A model generated the notes under the pieces. It did no database searches. It was not told the DNA's origin and was given only the letters and a program-made list of their open reading frames with translations. The position numbers and the translations under genes are program-made. 64,000 bases of DNA from Suttonella sp. R2A3 (GTDB lineage Bacteria > Pseudomonadota > Gammaproteobacteria > Cardiobacteriales > Cardiobacteriaceae), in assembly GCF_021513215.1 (NCBI RefSeq), contig NZ_CP090975.1, forward strand, positions 799,501 through 863,500, written 5' to 3'. Shown piece after piece: positions 32,758 to 42,728 of the stretch (positions are counted from its first letter, which is position 1; the number at the start of each line of letters is the position of its first letter).

Positions 32758-33609
32758 ATGCTTATCGTCACAGGTCTTGCCGGCGCAGGTAAAACCACCG
32801 CGATGCACACCCTTGAAGACATGGGCTATTATTGTATCGATAATTTGCCGAGCAATATGCTCGCGCCACTCGTCGATCGTTTTGCGGCTGCGCATCCGCA
32901 GCCGGTTGCGGTAGCCATCGATTCGCGTGATCTCTCCGGCATCAGCCACCTCCCCTCGATCATAAAAGACTTGCGCGATCGTGTGAATATTCAAATCTTG
33001 TTTCTCACCGCTGATGACGAAACACTCGTCCGGCGCTTTAGCGAAACCCGACGACCACACCCAGCGCACACTATGGCGCACCAAGAAGAATCCCTACCGC
33101 AAGCGATTGCTAATGAGCGACAACTGCTCGGTAACCTCTTTGATCTCGCGGAAATCACCATCGATACCAGTCGTTATAACCTCTATCGTCTAAAAGACCG
33201 CATCCGTCAACTACTCAGCAGCAGCGATAACGCGTTAAAAATCACCTTACAGTCGTTTGGCTTTAAACACGGCACGCCAGTGAACGCTGATTATTTATTT
33301 GACGTGCGCTTTTTGCCCAACCCACACTGGGATGAAAGCCTACGCCCGTTCAGCGGTCAAGATAAACCAGTGGCTGAGTTTTTAGCGCAATACTCAGAAA
33401 CCCAAGGCTTTATCGAACACAGCAGCGCTTTTTTAAGCTACTGCCTGCCGCAATTCATCAAAAGCGGCCACCGCGCATATTTAACCATCAGCATCGGATG
33501 CACAGGCGGACAACACCGCAGCGTGTATATCGTGGAAACGTTAGCAAAAATCCTCGGCCAAGACTTCCCGAACATCATAGTAGAGCATCGCGATAAGAAA
33601 CTGGCTTAG
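32758..33609 (+). CDS. rapZ: RNase adapter protein RapZ (YvcJ family)
   Basis: 283 residues. The N-terminal P-loop is GLAGAGKTTA (family usually GxSGxGKS), followed by LEDMGYYCIDNLPSNML and the RRPHP segment (RFSETRRPHPA). The C-terminal domain shows FGFKHG, DVRFLPNPHW and SIGCTGGQHRSVYIVE, which bind metabolite and RNA. In Enterobacteria RapZ binds glucosamine-6-phosphate and directs RNase E to GlmZ. Strong AAAGGAGG Shine-Dalgarno. Not next to rpoN/ptsN as in E. coli, but 80 bases after ettA. Confidence 0.95.
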   Translation: MLIVTGLAGAGKTTAMHTLEDMGYYCIDNLPSNMLAPLVDRFAAAHPQPVAVAIDSRDLSGISHLPSIIKDLRDRVNIQILFLTADDETLVRRFSETRRPHPAHTMAHQEESLPQAIANERQLLGNLFDLAEITIDTSRYNLYRLKDRIRQLLSSSDNALKITLQSFGFKHGTPVNADYLFDVRFLPNPHWDESLRPFSGQDKPVAEFLAQYSETQGFIEHSSAFLSYCLPQFIKSGHRAYLTISIGCTGGQHRSVYIVETLAKILGQDFPNIIVEHRDKKLA

Positions 33610-33644
33610 ACATGCTGTTCTGAAGTATCAAAAACAGAAAGATG

Positions 33645-34661
33645 CTAACCGCGGTAGCCTTTAGGGTTGTTTGATTGCCAGCGCCAAGTGTCGGTCATCA
33701 TCGCGTTTAGATCGCGCTCGGCACGCCAACCGAGCTCTGTTGCGGCTTTATGACTGTCTGCATAGCATGTCGCAATATCGCCTGCGCGGCGTGGCACGAT
33801 TTGATAAGGCACTGCTTGCCCACTAGCTACTTCAAACGCCGCGACCATCTCGAGCACAGAATAGCCGTTGCCTGTGCCTAAATTCCAAACGTGCAGCCCA
33901 GCTTCTTTTTCCAGATAACGCAGCGCATCCACATGTCCCTGCGCCAAGTCCAACACATGAATATAATCGCGCACGCCTGTACCATCGGGTGTGTTGTAAT
34001 CATCGCCAAACACAGAAAGCTGCACCAGTTCACCAATCGCTACTTTACTGATATACGGCACCAGGTTATTCGGGATGTCAGACGGATCTTCGCCAATAAG
34101 GCCGCTTTCATGCGCGCCAACCGGGTTGAAATAGCGCAAAGCCGCCATCTGCCAATCGGGTTCTGCGACACTAAGCTCTTGCATCACCTGCTCAACCATC
34201 AGCTTCGATAAACCATAAGGGTTGGTTGGGCGCGCGGTTGGGCAACGTTCACTAATCGGCATCTCCGCAGGCTCACCATACACAGTCGCCGACGAGCTAA
34301 ACACAAACCGCTTCACCCCAGCGACCTTCATCGCTTCAAGCAAATGGATGCTGCCGCCGACATTATTATCAAAATACATCAGCGGTTTTTCCACGCTTTC
34401 GCCAACAGCTTTTAACCCGGCAAAATGCATCACCGCGCTAAAATCATAATCAGCAAACAGCTGACCAAGCAACGCACGATCTCGTACATCGCCTTCCACA
34501 AACGCAACTTCCGCACCGCTAATCTGCTCGACCCGGTGAATCGCCTCACGAGAGCTGTTAGCCAAATTATCGAGCACCAACACCTGATAACCCGCATCTA
34601 ATAAGGCCAATACAGTATGCGAACCGATATACCCTGCGCCACCTGTGACTAAAATCATCAT
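33645..34661 (-). CDS. galE: UDP-glucose 4-epimerase
   Basis: 338-residue SDR enzyme interconverting UDP-glucose and UDP-galactose (or the GlcNAc forms). NAD motif TGGAGYIGSHT at the N-terminus, Ser/Thr of FSSSATVYG, and the catalytic Tyr and Lys in NPYGLSKLMVEQ. AGGAT precedes the ATG at 34661. Next to the initiating sugar transferase (14 bases), so it probably supplies a hexose for the surface polysaccharide. Last gene with normal chromosomal composition on this side. Confidence 0.95.
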   Translation of the reverse strand: MMILVTGGAGYIGSHTVLALLDAGYQVLVLDNLANSSREAIHRVEQISGAEVAFVEGDVRDRALLGQLFADYDFSAVMHFAGLKAVGESVEKPLMYFDNNVGGSIHLLEAMKVAGVKRFVFSSSATVYGEPAEMPISERCPTARPTNPYGLSKLMVEQVMQELSVAEPDWQMAALRYFNPVGAHESGLIGEDPSDIPNNLVPYISKVAIGELVQLSVFGDDYNTPDGTGVRDYIHVLDLAQGHVDALRYLEKEAGLHVWNLGTGNGYSVLEMVAAFEVASGQAVPYQIVPRRAGDIATCYADSHKAATELGWRAERDLNAMMTDTWRWQSNNPKGYRG

Positions 34662-34675
34662 TTCATCCTATCTAT

Positions 34676-35935
34676 CTAGCGCGCACCAAAGCCCGTGACC
34701 ATCGTATGAATCGTTTTGAAAAAAATGAGCAGGTCGAGCGTAAACGAAAAATGCTTGATATAGAAAAAATCATGCTCGACTTTTATTTTCGTTTCGTCTT
34801 CATTATCCGCATAACCATGAACGACTTGCGCCCAACCCGAGATGCCAGGCTTCACAATATGACGATAATTATAAAACGGAATCGTTTGTTCGAACTGATC
34901 AACAAATACTTTTTGCTCAGGACGCGGGCCAATCAGGCTCATATTGCCTTCTAATACATTAAATATTTGCGGCAGTTCATCGATACGCGATTTACGAATA
35001 AACTTGCCCACTCTCGTGACACGCATATCATTTTCGCTGGCCATTTTAGCACCTTGTGCCTCAGAATCATGACACATACTGCGGAATTTATACATTATAA
35101 ACTCTTGACCGCCCTGCCCAACGCGCTTTTGCCTAAATAGAACACGGCCCGGGCTTTCCAAACGGATTAATAGCGCCGTAATCGTCATAATAGAGCCCGT
35201 CAGCGGTAGGCTTATCAGCACCAAAAGTACATCAATCAGATATTTAATCACCATATAATCTTTAGACGGCAACAATGAGCCTAATTCATTTTCATAAAGA
35301 TGCTTGATGCGCACGCGTCCGGTTAGCGATTCGCGAATATGGCGATGATGATACACTGGTACGCCCTGCAGCGTCTGCTCTGCGATAAATCGCTCCCAAT
35401 CGCCATCTAACACACCACTATGCAAATCCGCAACGATCCCGGTGACTGGTTGCGCCAGCTCTGGTGATTCCAGCTGTAACCATTGCACAAAAGGAATTTG
35501 TGGCGGCAAATCTTCTGCGTGCCCTAGAGGAATGTAGGCCAACGTATGCACTTTGTTTCTCTGTATCACCATCTCAGTGAGAAATAAGAAGATAACAATC
35601 AGCGTGGTCGACAATACAATATATTTAAGCGAGAACGGCAAACCAATCAGTTTGATAATCAGCAACGTAACAATCAGCCAAAAAACAGCAAGCGGCAGAA
35701 TATACGTCGCCGCGCTAATGCCTGGAAAGCGGTTAAAATAATACCGAGAAATCAGCGTGGCCAATAGCAACCAAGCTGATGCTGCAAGACTAACAATCAG
35801 ACCCATTGTGAAATAGCGTGGAAAATACTCCCACCAAAAGAATAACGATGGCAACCACACACACAACACAAGCCCCAGCAAAAGCTGCATAGGAAGAAAA
35901 CGAAGAAAATTAAAATTGATTTTGTTTCTTATCAT
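34676..35935 (-). CDS. Polyprenyl-phosphate hexose-1-phosphate transferase (WbaP/WcaJ-like)
   Basis: Initiating enzyme of lipid-linked polysaccharide assembly: moves galactose-1-P or glucose-1-P from UDP to undecaprenyl phosphate. Four or five N-terminal hydrophobic segments, then the catalytic PglC-like domain: [54 protein letters not shown] and [13 protein letters not shown] at 35935 is chosen; an in-frame TTG at 35965 would add ten residues. Family call is firm, sugar specificity unknown; proximity to galE would fit galactose. Confidence 0.9.
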   Translation of the reverse strand: MIRNKINFNFLRFLPMQLLLGLVLCVWLPSLFFWWEYFPRYFTMGLIVSLAASAWLLLATLISRYYFNRFPGISAATYILPLAVFWLIVTLLIIKLIGLPFSLKYIVLSTTLIVIFLFLTEMVIQRNKVHTLAYIPLGHAEDLPPQIPFVQWLQLESPELAQPVTGIVADLHSGVLDGDWERFIAEQTLQGVPVYHHRHIRESLTGRVRIKHLYENELGSLLPSKDYMVIKYLIDVLLVLISLPLTGSIMTITALLIRLESPGRVLFRQKRVGQGGQEFIMYKFRSMCHDSEAQGAKMASENDMRVTRVGKFIRKSRIDELPQIFNVLEGNMSLIGPRPEQKVFVDQFEQTIPFYNYRHIVKPGISGWAQVVHGYADNEDETKIKVEHDFFYIKHFSFTLDLLIFFKTIHTMVTGFGAR

Positions 35936-36361
35936 GAATTGAAATTGCCTAAAAACATCGTTCAAAAGTGGTCAGCCGTTCAACAACCCACCAATAAAAA
36001 GTCTATTATAGTTTTGTTTCAATCTAGTATATAGCAATTAATGACTCATTATCGCGCACCGTAACTTTCTAGCAAAAGATGTACATATAAGCGCAAACTC
36101 ACTCAACGGGTTTAAAAAGCCATACTTCTCAAATCGAGCTGTATAGCTTCTGATTTTTAACTGAATTGTTTTAACATAAGGCTTTATTACTAATGGACTA
36201 ACGAACTCTACCCACAGCAAAATACCGTTCAAAAAGTGTGATGATGATTAGAGCGGTTTAACAAACAAAACCAGGCAGTTGCTCACCTAGTCTTCAACTG
36301 TAAAAATAAAAAAAACCTGTATCAAACGCTCCATAATATTCTTACACGCAAACTTTCCTAG
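35936..36361. other. Non-coding AT-rich gap at the edge of the polysaccharide locus
   Basis: About 430 bases without a convincing gene. A 64-codon open frame on the minus strand (36038-36232) has no recognisable features. The stretch separates the sugar transferase gene from a truncated second sugar transferase gene, and may be scar sequence plus the promoter of the galE-side transcript. Confidence 0.5.
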
Positions 36362-36457
36362 TTAGACATGCAGCAAAAATATAATAATTAGCAACACAGG
36401 CGATAACAGCAATAAAACACTCACTGATACGACAATATCGAAAGAGCGTTCAATCAT
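36362..36457 (-). pseudogene. N-terminal remnant of a PglC-type sugar-phosphate transferase
   Basis: A 31-codon frame starts with ATG at 36457, overlapping the glycosyltransferase stop by 8 bases. It reads MIERSFDIVVSVSVLLLL and continues hydrophobic to a TAA at 36362-36364. This is the membrane-helix start of small initiating sugar transferases (pattern RxFDIxxSxxxLLxLSPxxL), but the catalytic part is missing. In related loci such a gene follows a WbuB-like glycosyltransferase, as it does here. The deletion endpoint is therefore near 36360. Confidence 0.65.
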
Positions 36458-37688
36458 CAAACAAAACCTTTTCTAGCTTTTGCGCCAACATACCGTATTC
36501 GTATTGTTCTAATGCTGCTTTGTGGCCATTTTGCCCCATTTGCTTAAGATCTTCTCCAGGCATTTGATAAAGCTGCAAAATAGCATCAGCTATAGCTTGA
36601 GGGTTTTCGGGTTCTATTTGTAATCCAGCCTGTGCGTCACTCACTGGTGTATATGCACCCGACTCTATTGCATATAAAACTGGCTTACCTGAGTAGAGAT
36701 AGTCGAATAGCTTGTTTGGTGACACCCCAAATCTAAATAAAGGGTCTTTTGTCAACCCGATAAAGCAAGCATCAAAACAAGCTAACATAGCCTGTATTTG
36801 CACTTTAGAAATTGGATCTATAAAAACCACATTAACTAAATCCTTATCTCGAACCAACTTTTGTAATGCTTCTTTTTCTTTACCACCGCCCACTAGCACA
36901 AAGGCAATACTTGAGTTATCTTTAAGCAGCTCTGCAGCTTCTATTAGCGTATCCATCGCATTAGCTACACCCAGTGTACCTGTGTAGCCGATAAGAAACT
37001 TATTTTTAGGAAGCAATACTTCCACTTCTGCATCAAGCGGAGTGTTTTGGTTCACTTCATCCAAAGAAAAGCCATTTGGTACCCATGTAAATTTTTTTCT
37101 GTCTAGCCCATGCTCAACCATATGTTCCACGGAGTTTTTAAGGTTTGAAACGACTCTATCAGAGTCTTTATAAGCTTTGTTTTCCACCCACTGCATAAAA
37201 CGGACAAAAGGGTGATTTCGTGAGTAGCCGCCTATCTCTATCAAAGATAGAGGCCAAATATCACGCACCTCAAATACCAGCTTGGCTAAGAATTTTCTTG
37301 CCAATCGCTGTGCACCCAAAAAGGAAATAAGTGATAGTGAAGAGCACAAAACAGCATCGGGTTTATCTGGTATCAGCTGAGCTAGCTTTTGTATACGCCA
37401 AGGGAACAAAAACCAATTAATCGCCCGTTGTTTACTGTGTGCTTCAGAAAAAGGTGGTACTTTTACCCAAACAAAGGTAAAACCTTTATGATTTTCAAAG
37501 CTAAAATCTCCATCAAACTCAGGCTGTTTACGCAACAAATGCGTTGCAGCAGCCGCAATCACATACACTTTATAACCTTGTTTGGCTAACTCTTCACCAA
37601 AATAGTAGTGTCGCCCAGCATAGCCTGTTTCAGGTGTAGAAGCGTATTGGTTGATAATCCATACGGTTTTGCCATTATTGCTTTGCAT
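36450..37688 (-). CDS. Glycosyltransferase family 4 protein (WbuB-like)
   Basis: GT-B glycosyltransferase of 412 residues. N-terminus WIINQYASTPETGYAGRHYYFGEELAKQGY matches WbuB/fucosamine-type enzymes; VFEVRDIWPLSLIEIG is the typical middle block; GYTGTLGVANAMDTLIEAA and the nucleotide-sugar site around FRFGVSPNKLFDYLYSGKPVLYAIE lie in the C-terminal half. Such enzymes add 2-acetamido sugars to the lipid-linked first sugar at the inner membrane. It lies 8 bases after the epimerase gene, in one operon. Confidence 0.88.
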   Translation of the reverse strand: MQSNNGKTVWIINQYASTPETGYAGRHYYFGEELAKQGYKVYVIAAAATHLLRKQPEFDGDFSFENHKGFTFVWVKVPPFSEAHSKQRAINWFLFPWRIQKLAQLIPDKPDAVLCSSLSLISFLGAQRLARKFLAKLVFEVRDIWPLSLIEIGGYSRNHPFVRFMQWVENKAYKDSDRVVSNLKNSVEHMVEHGLDRKKFTWVPNGFSLDEVNQNTPLDAEVEVLLPKNKFLIGYTGTLGVANAMDTLIEAAELLKDNSSIAFVLVGGGKEKEALQKLVRDKDLVNVVFIDPISKVQIQAMLACFDACFIGLTKDPLFRFGVSPNKLFDYLYSGKPVLYAIESGAYTPVSDAQAGLQIEPENPQAIADAILQLYQMPGEDLKQMGQNGHKAALEQYEYGMLAQKLEKVLFDD

Positions 37689-37696
37689 AGTTAATA

Positions 37697-38770
37697 TTAA
37701 ATCTCGATTAATTTTAATTGTTCTACTATCCGCTTAGCCGCCACGCCACCGCCATACAAGCTGTTTTCATCTTCAACCACACGGCCAAGTTTTTTGCCTG
37801 CTGCATTGATAATGGCTTGAGTGTCTGCGCCTACCAGTTCGTTTGCACCTGCTTCGATAAGTTCAACCCACTCGGTTTGATCACGCATGGTAACGCAGGC
37901 TTTATTAAAGAAAAATGCTTCTTTTTGTACGCCGCCACTGTCGGTAAGTACGAGGCCTGCATGTTGTAGTAGCCATATCATTTCTAGGTAGCCAACTGGG
38001 TCTATCACCTGTACATCTAATGATAACCCTTGTTTAGCAATAACGTTTCGCGTGCGTGGGTGTAGTGGTAAAACGACAGGCGCAGTATTTTTGTGCAAAT
38101 GGTTAAGCGCTTCGATAATGGCCGCTAAACGTTCTGGGTTGTCTGTGTTTTCTGCACGGTGAAGGGTCGTTAAAATAAACCCATCAGCTACATTAAAATC
38201 TTTAGGCTGCGCAGCTTGTTTAGCAAAAAACATGGCACTATCTTGCATTACATCCCCGACTTGCTGTATTTCGGCCAATTTACTAGCAAACCCTTCGTTG
38301 TATAAATTAGTCACAGCAGAGTCTGTTGGACAAAACAGTATGCGACTAATTTGGTCGGTAAGTATGCGATTTATTTCTTCTGGCATACGTATATTAAAGC
38401 TACGCAAGCCTGCTTCCACATGGGCTACCGGTATATGCAGCTTAGCTGCTGCCAAAGCCCCTGCAAGGGTTGAGTTAGTATCGCCGTATACCAACACCCA
38501 ATCAGCTTTTTCTTTTAGTAACACCTTTTCTATCTCAATCAACATGCGGCCTGTCATATCACCATGACTACCACCATGAATATCTAGCTGATAATGAGGA
38601 CGAGGGATACCAAGCTGGTTAAAAAACACATCCGACATATTGGCATCAAAATGCTGGCCAGTATGCACCAATACCTCTGTTAGCTCGTCAGTTTCTTGAA
38701 TAGCTCTGGACACCACACTGGCTTTTATAAACTGTGGACGTGCGCCGATGATGGTTAGGATTTTTTTCAT
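37697..38770 (-). CDS. UDP-GlcNAc 2-epimerase family protein, non-hydrolysing (WbpI/WecB-like)
   Basis: 357 residues. Begins KKILTIIGARPQFIKASVVSRA and shows VHTGQHFDANMSDVFF, VYGDTNSTLAGALAAAKL, HVEAGLRSFN, MPEEINR and [14 protein letters not shown], all of the non-hydrolysing 2-epimerase fold. The IGARPQFIKA start and GLRSFNIRMPEE block are closer to the subgroup acting on modified uronate or acetamido sugars (WbpI-like) than to classical WecB, so its substrate may differ from that of the second homologue at 38853. A 49-codon degenerate copy of its 5' end lies at 42729-42878. Confidence 0.85.
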   Translation of the reverse strand: MKKILTIIGARPQFIKASVVSRAIQETDELTEVLVHTGQHFDANMSDVFFNQLGIPRPHYQLDIHGGSHGDMTGRMLIEIEKVLLKEKADWVLVYGDTNSTLAGALAAAKLHIPVAHVEAGLRSFNIRMPEEINRILTDQISRILFCPTDSAVTNLYNEGFASKLAEIQQVGDVMQDSAMFFAKQAAQPKDFNVADGFILTTLHRAENTDNPERLAAIIEALNHLHKNTAPVVLPLHPRTRNVIAKQGLSLDVQVIDPVGYLEMIWLLQHAGLVLTDSGGVQKEAFFFNKACVTMRDQTEWVELIEAGANELVGADTQAIINAAGKKLGRVVEDENSLYGGGVAAKRIVEQLKLIEI

Positions 38771-38852
38771 TTGAAATTCTTTTTCAGCTCCGAAATTACA
38801 CGGAAAACCGAAGTAATTTTAGCATCTGTGCTATATAGCGGGTTACTAAAAC

Positions 38853-40004
38853 TCATGATTTCATTAAGTGCTCAGCACTAAACTCAATAATTCTTTGGCT
38901 TGCTCTCCCATCACCGTATGGGTTATGTGCACGCGACATAGCTTCATATAAAACATTGTCACTCAGCAGCATCTGTACTTCTTCTTTAATGGTTTTAACT
39001 TTAGTGCCCACCAGTTTTACGGTACCCGCTTCTACTGCTTCTGGTCTTTCTGTAGTATCACGCATCACTAACACAGGCTTACCTAATCCAGGTGCCTCTT
39101 CTTGTACACCACCACTATCGGTAAGTACTAAGTATGAACCTTGCATAAGCTGCACAAATGGTCCATAACCTAAAGGTTTAATAAGATGCACATTGGCAAA
39201 CCCACCTAGCAAGCGTTTAACAGGCTCTTGCACGTTAGGGTTTAAATGTACAGGATAAATAAAATGGGTCTCTGGATTGACGGTGGCCAAATCACATAAA
39301 GCTGCACAAATACTTTCAAAACCCAAGCCAAAATTTTCACGACGGTGACCAGTAATCAGCACATAACGATTATTAAGAACCTGCGTATCCAAACCTGCAT
39401 CTTGTAAAGCGAGGGCAATGCGATGTTTTAAATCGGTGGAACTTTCAATTTTTTTCACCACCCACTGCAAAGCATCAATTACAGTATTGCCGGTAACTAT
39501 AATAGCGTTGTCACTCACTTGATTATGCAGTAGCGCTTTACGGTTGCGTTCCGTAGGTGCGAAATGCAAAGCTGCCAAGCAACCCGTTAATACACGGTTA
39601 GCCTCTTCAGGCCAAGGGGAATACAAGTTACCAGTACGCAAGCCAGCTTCCACATGACCTACAGGAATTTGCTGGTAAAAGGCTGCTAGCGATGCTGCAA
39701 AGGTAGTGGCAGTGTCACCATGCACTAGCACCATATCAGGCTGGAAATCTTTTAATACATCACGCAAACCCAACAACACACCTGATGTAATATCATACAA
39801 ATCTTGGTCTGTTTTCATTAGATTTAAGTCATAATCAGGGGTGATTTCAAATAATTCTAATACCTGATCAAGCATCTCACGATGCTGAGCAGTTACACAC
39901 ACCTTAGCATCAAAGCGATTGTCAACGCTTAACAGTCTAACCAAAGGCGCCATTTTAATGGCTTCAGGTCGTGTACCGAAAACACATATTATTTTTTTCA
40001 CCAC
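38853..40004 (-). CDS. wecB: UDP-N-acetylglucosamine 2-epimerase (non-hydrolysing)
   Basis: 383 residues of the classical WecB type: [16 protein letters not shown] at the start, [49 protein letters not shown] and [24 protein letters not shown]. It makes UDP-ManNAc from UDP-GlcNAc. The start is GTG (40004, or 40001), overlapping the stop of the upstream glycosyltransferase gene. No WecC dehydrogenase is seen in the window, so UDP-ManNAc itself may be the product used. Confidence 0.93.
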   Translation of the reverse strand: MVKKIICVFGTRPEAIKMAPLVRLLSVDNRFDAKVCVTAQHREMLDQVLELFEITPDYDLNLMKTDQDLYDITSGVLLGLRDVLKDFQPDMVLVHGDTATTFAASLAAFYQQIPVGHVEAGLRTGNLYSPWPEEANRVLTGCLAALHFAPTERNRKALLHNQVSDNAIIVTGNTVIDALQWVVKKIESSTDLKHRIALALQDAGLDTQVLNNRYVLITGHRRENFGLGFESICAALCDLATVNPETHFIYPVHLNPNVQEPVKRLLGGFANVHLIKPLGYGPFVQLMQGSYLVLTDSGGVQEEAPGLGKPVLVMRDTTERPEAVEAGTVKLVGTKVKTIKEEVQMLLSDNVLYEAMSRAHNPYGDGRASQRIIEFSAEHLMKS

Positions 40005-40980
40005 CCTGCCCCCGAAATACCAATTTTATGTATAATCTCCTGAAAATCCTCATCAAAATCAAAAGAAATTTTTTCTTTACATTTTAAAGTAGAAATCTCT
40101 TGCATAAACCCTAGGACTTCGCCGGTTTGAAAAAATATGTAGTCACAATAGCCACTATCTTTTAATGAATAATTTGAATTTCCGATAATATACAAGCCAG
40201 CAGCCAAGTATTCATATACTTTTGTTGGTGCACAAAACTTAACGTTTAGAGGGTGATTTTCGTATGATAACAAACCAGCGTCAAAAAAATCATACAGCCC
40301 AAGAACTGTGCTATGTGGCAAATTCCGCAAAACTAAAATTGATTCACTTTCGGGCATTAACACTTGACTTTGAGTAATAACACACAAACCATATTCATTC
40401 TGATTAGCAAACTTCTCAATAACACCGCTAATCTCTCTTCCTTCACCTATTGCCCCCGCAATTACTAAAGTTGCTTTAAACTTTTTGGTGAATAATTCAA
40501 CAGCTTTATTTTCAGGGTTATTTTTAGCCCCCCCCCTTCTAAAGTTCGGGGAATATTCTTTAAAATAGCTGTTTTGTCAACATCGAGCCATTTATATTTG
40601 TCAAGATAAAAATTCCTACGTAACAAATTGGGGAAAATAACCAACTCTGATCCCTTGAGTGCTAAACGATGACAAATCAAAAAAACTAAAAACCTAGCTA
40701 TTCTTTTGGGATTATTTATATCAATCTGGTATTCGTACATTTCTAGTGAGTGAAATATTTTTTTTGCCTTCACTCCAAAGAATGAAAAAAGAATGTAGGC
40801 TATTGGGTCATCATGATACACATAATCAAACTTTTGCTTAGCAAATGTCTTCCGCATCTTAAAAACAGAAGCAAAAGGTATTACGCTTACATCTGCAATA
40901 GAGCTTAGAAAATACAAAATATTTTTTACTATTACGTGCTTCTCAGCATTGTTTCTGGTATAAAATAGGATTTTCTGCAA
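39998..40980 (-). pseudogene. Glycosyltransferase with a frameshifting G9 tract (possibly phase-variable)
   Basis: Two frames of one gene. The first (40980 down) starts MQKILFYTRNNAEKHVIV and reads into G9 in EGG(G)LKITLK, ending at 40465. The second continues after the tract as AKNNPENKAVELFTKKFKAT, then VIAGAIGEGREI and PTKVYEYLAAGLYIIG, to 39998. G10 or G7 would join them without a stop, giving about 327 residues; the present G9 is off. The C-terminal half has the glycosyltransferase-like sugar-nucleotide block (KVYEYLAAG). It overlaps wecB at its 3' end and precedes it in the operon. Could be phase variation, a dead gene, or a homopolymer miscount. Confidence 0.8.
40528..40536 (-). repeat. 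G9 homopolymer inside a glycosyltransferase gene
   Basis: Nine consecutive C on the + strand, nine G on the coding strand, about 148 codons into the gene. The surrounding DNA is strongly AT-rich, so a run of this length is not expected from composition. Frame is restored at seven or ten G. Confidence 0.9.
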
Positions 40981-40984
40981 CGTG

Positions 40985-42064
40985 CTACTCCTGATTATAT
41001 ATATTGAATAATGTTTTAGCCCAGACTTCTATACTAAATTCTTTTATAATTTTATTTCTGGCACCTTCTGATAGCCTCAACAGAGTTTTTTTATCTTGTA
41101 AAAGGGTAGATATACGATTAGCTATATCTTGACTATCAAAAGCACACACAAACCCACTTACTCCATTGTCAACAACTTTAGCAGCACCATCACCTTCAGT
41201 TACTATAGGGACACATGAGGATGCCATTGACTCTAGAAGTGAATAATTTGCATAAATAACATCAGAGGGTAGAACGAATATTTTCGACCTCTTAATATAC
41301 TCAAGAGCATCGGTTCTAAAAGGCATTACTTCAACACAATCTGATAGGTCGTATTTCTCTATATATTTTAGCGCATCTTCTTCAGCGGTCCTATCTGGAA
41401 CTTGAGCATTAGACTGCAAGCTATGAAAGCCCATCATTTTACAGTTTAGAAAAATGCCTTTATCCTTCAAAATACTCAACGCACCTAAAAAAAGTAATGG
41501 GTACCTCATCTTCCTAACTGTATTAACATAGATGACATCAATATTTTTCAATTCCAATTTAGGTAAAGCAAGGATTGGTACTGCATTATGCAGATGGTGT
41601 ACCTTATGAGACAAATTCCATTTATCTAAATATTCGAGCATATGCAGTTCTTTAAATATTATTTTATCAGCCAGCTTTAAAGATAGAAAAAACCCTAACC
41701 TTTTAAATCGCCTTTTTATACTTATCTTACTTTCACCACGCTCAACAGGTAAAAGCTCCATGCCAATAATAAAAATAATGACTTTTTTACGTATTAAGAA
41801 TGCAAACAAAGAATAAAAAAATGTGAGGAGACCTGTATCATAAACCTCGACGCAGTCGATTTTATTTTTCCATATATAAATAAAGTAATGGAACAATCTT
41901 TTAATCGGGCTTGTGGGGACCTCAATTACTCTTGCACTACTCTCAAAATCAAACTTATCATTCAACACCAAGTACGAATAGTTCATATCATACTTCCTAC
42001 ATGACTCAGACTGATAATTTAACTTATGAGGAAAATATGCATGACCAACTGAACAAATATTCAT
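40985..42064 (-). CDS. Glycosyltransferase family 4 protein
   Basis: 359 residues, GT-B fold. N-terminal half has FPHKLNYQSESCRKY and a hydrophobic stretch YSLFAFLIRKKVIIFIIGMEL; C-terminal half has KIFVLPSDVIYANYSLLESMASSCVPIVTEG with the E-x7-E type nucleotide-sugar motif, then GVSGFVCAFDSQDIANRI. Sugar and linkage cannot be inferred. It lies 4 bases upstream of the G9 glycosyltransferase in the same transcript. AT-rich. Confidence 0.82.
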   Translation of the reverse strand: MNICSVGHAYFPHKLNYQSESCRKYDMNYSYLVLNDKFDFESSARVIEVPTSPIKRLFHYFIYIWKNKIDCVEVYDTGLLTFFYSLFAFLIRKKVIIFIIGMELLPVERGESKISIKRRFKRLGFFLSLKLADKIIFKELHMLEYLDKWNLSHKVHHLHNAVPILALPKLELKNIDVIYVNTVRKMRYPLLFLGALSILKDKGIFLNCKMMGFHSLQSNAQVPDRTAEEDALKYIEKYDLSDCVEVMPFRTDALEYIKRSKIFVLPSDVIYANYSLLESMASSCVPIVTEGDGAAKVVDNGVSGFVCAFDSQDIANRISTLLQDKKTLLRLSEGARNKIIKEFSIEVWAKTLFNIYNQE

Positions 42065-42107
42065 TATATTTACCTCTGCTCCACCCTATACCAATTTGAC
42101 TTTACCA

Positions 42108-42708
42108 TTATTGCTTGCAAAATTTATGAAGCTTATTATTTCTTATTCTAATTTTACCCGTTACAGACAACATCGTAAAAACAATCACAGAAACAAATAT
42201 CAGATAAAAGTCAATTAAATACCCACCAAAGCCTATAAGCGATAGATTTTTTAGGTGGAAGGCAACCCATACAGTAAAGGCAATAGTTAAAGGATTTAGC
42301 TCTAACTTGGAGAGACAAACAAATAAAGCTACGGTCACCAGGTTGACAATACCAACTTGGTTTAGCTTCTCACCAGCTACCTTTAGCAAAAAAACATACT
42401 CAAAGGTGTAAGCAGAAAAAGCATCCAAAAAATAATATCTAACGCAAAATCCCCCTAAGCTTTTAGTAATTATATTTTCATACATCTATTTATGTGCCTT
42501 TGATCAGATGAAATAAGAATTATGCAACAGCAGTGCAATCCTCTTATCTTAATACAACCAGAACTGAATTATAAAAAGTTGCTATAACTCGATACTAGTA
42601 CATATAACTAATTATATTGGGATTAAACAGGTTTAAACACTCAGCCACCTCCCCGAAAAGATAAATTTCGAGTACTAATACTACAAATGATATGACAACA
42701 AAAAGCAT
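42108..42708 (-). pseudogene. Decayed multi-pass membrane protein, probable O-antigen/capsule polymerase (Wzy-like) remnant
   Basis: An open part of 125 codons (42108-42485) encodes about three hydrophobic helices (VGIVNLVTVALFVCL; LSLIGFGGYLIDFYLIFVSVIVFTML) and a basic tail. Upstream in other frames the same kind of sequence continues: MLFVVISFVVLVLEIYLFGE from 42708 to a TAG at 42595, then YRVIATFYNSVLVVLR. At least one stop and one frameshift separate the pieces. Wzy proteins are poorly conserved, so the name is an inference from hydrophobicity and location between glycosyltransferase genes. Even when joined, the remnant is shorter than a normal polymerase. Confidence 0.5.
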
Positions 42709-42728
42709 ATTTCTTAAAAATTACTTAG

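Noticed and set aside
36038-36232. A 64-codon minus-strand frame as a gene
   Set aside because: No ribosome binding site, no family features and AT-rich non-coding surroundings; left as gap.
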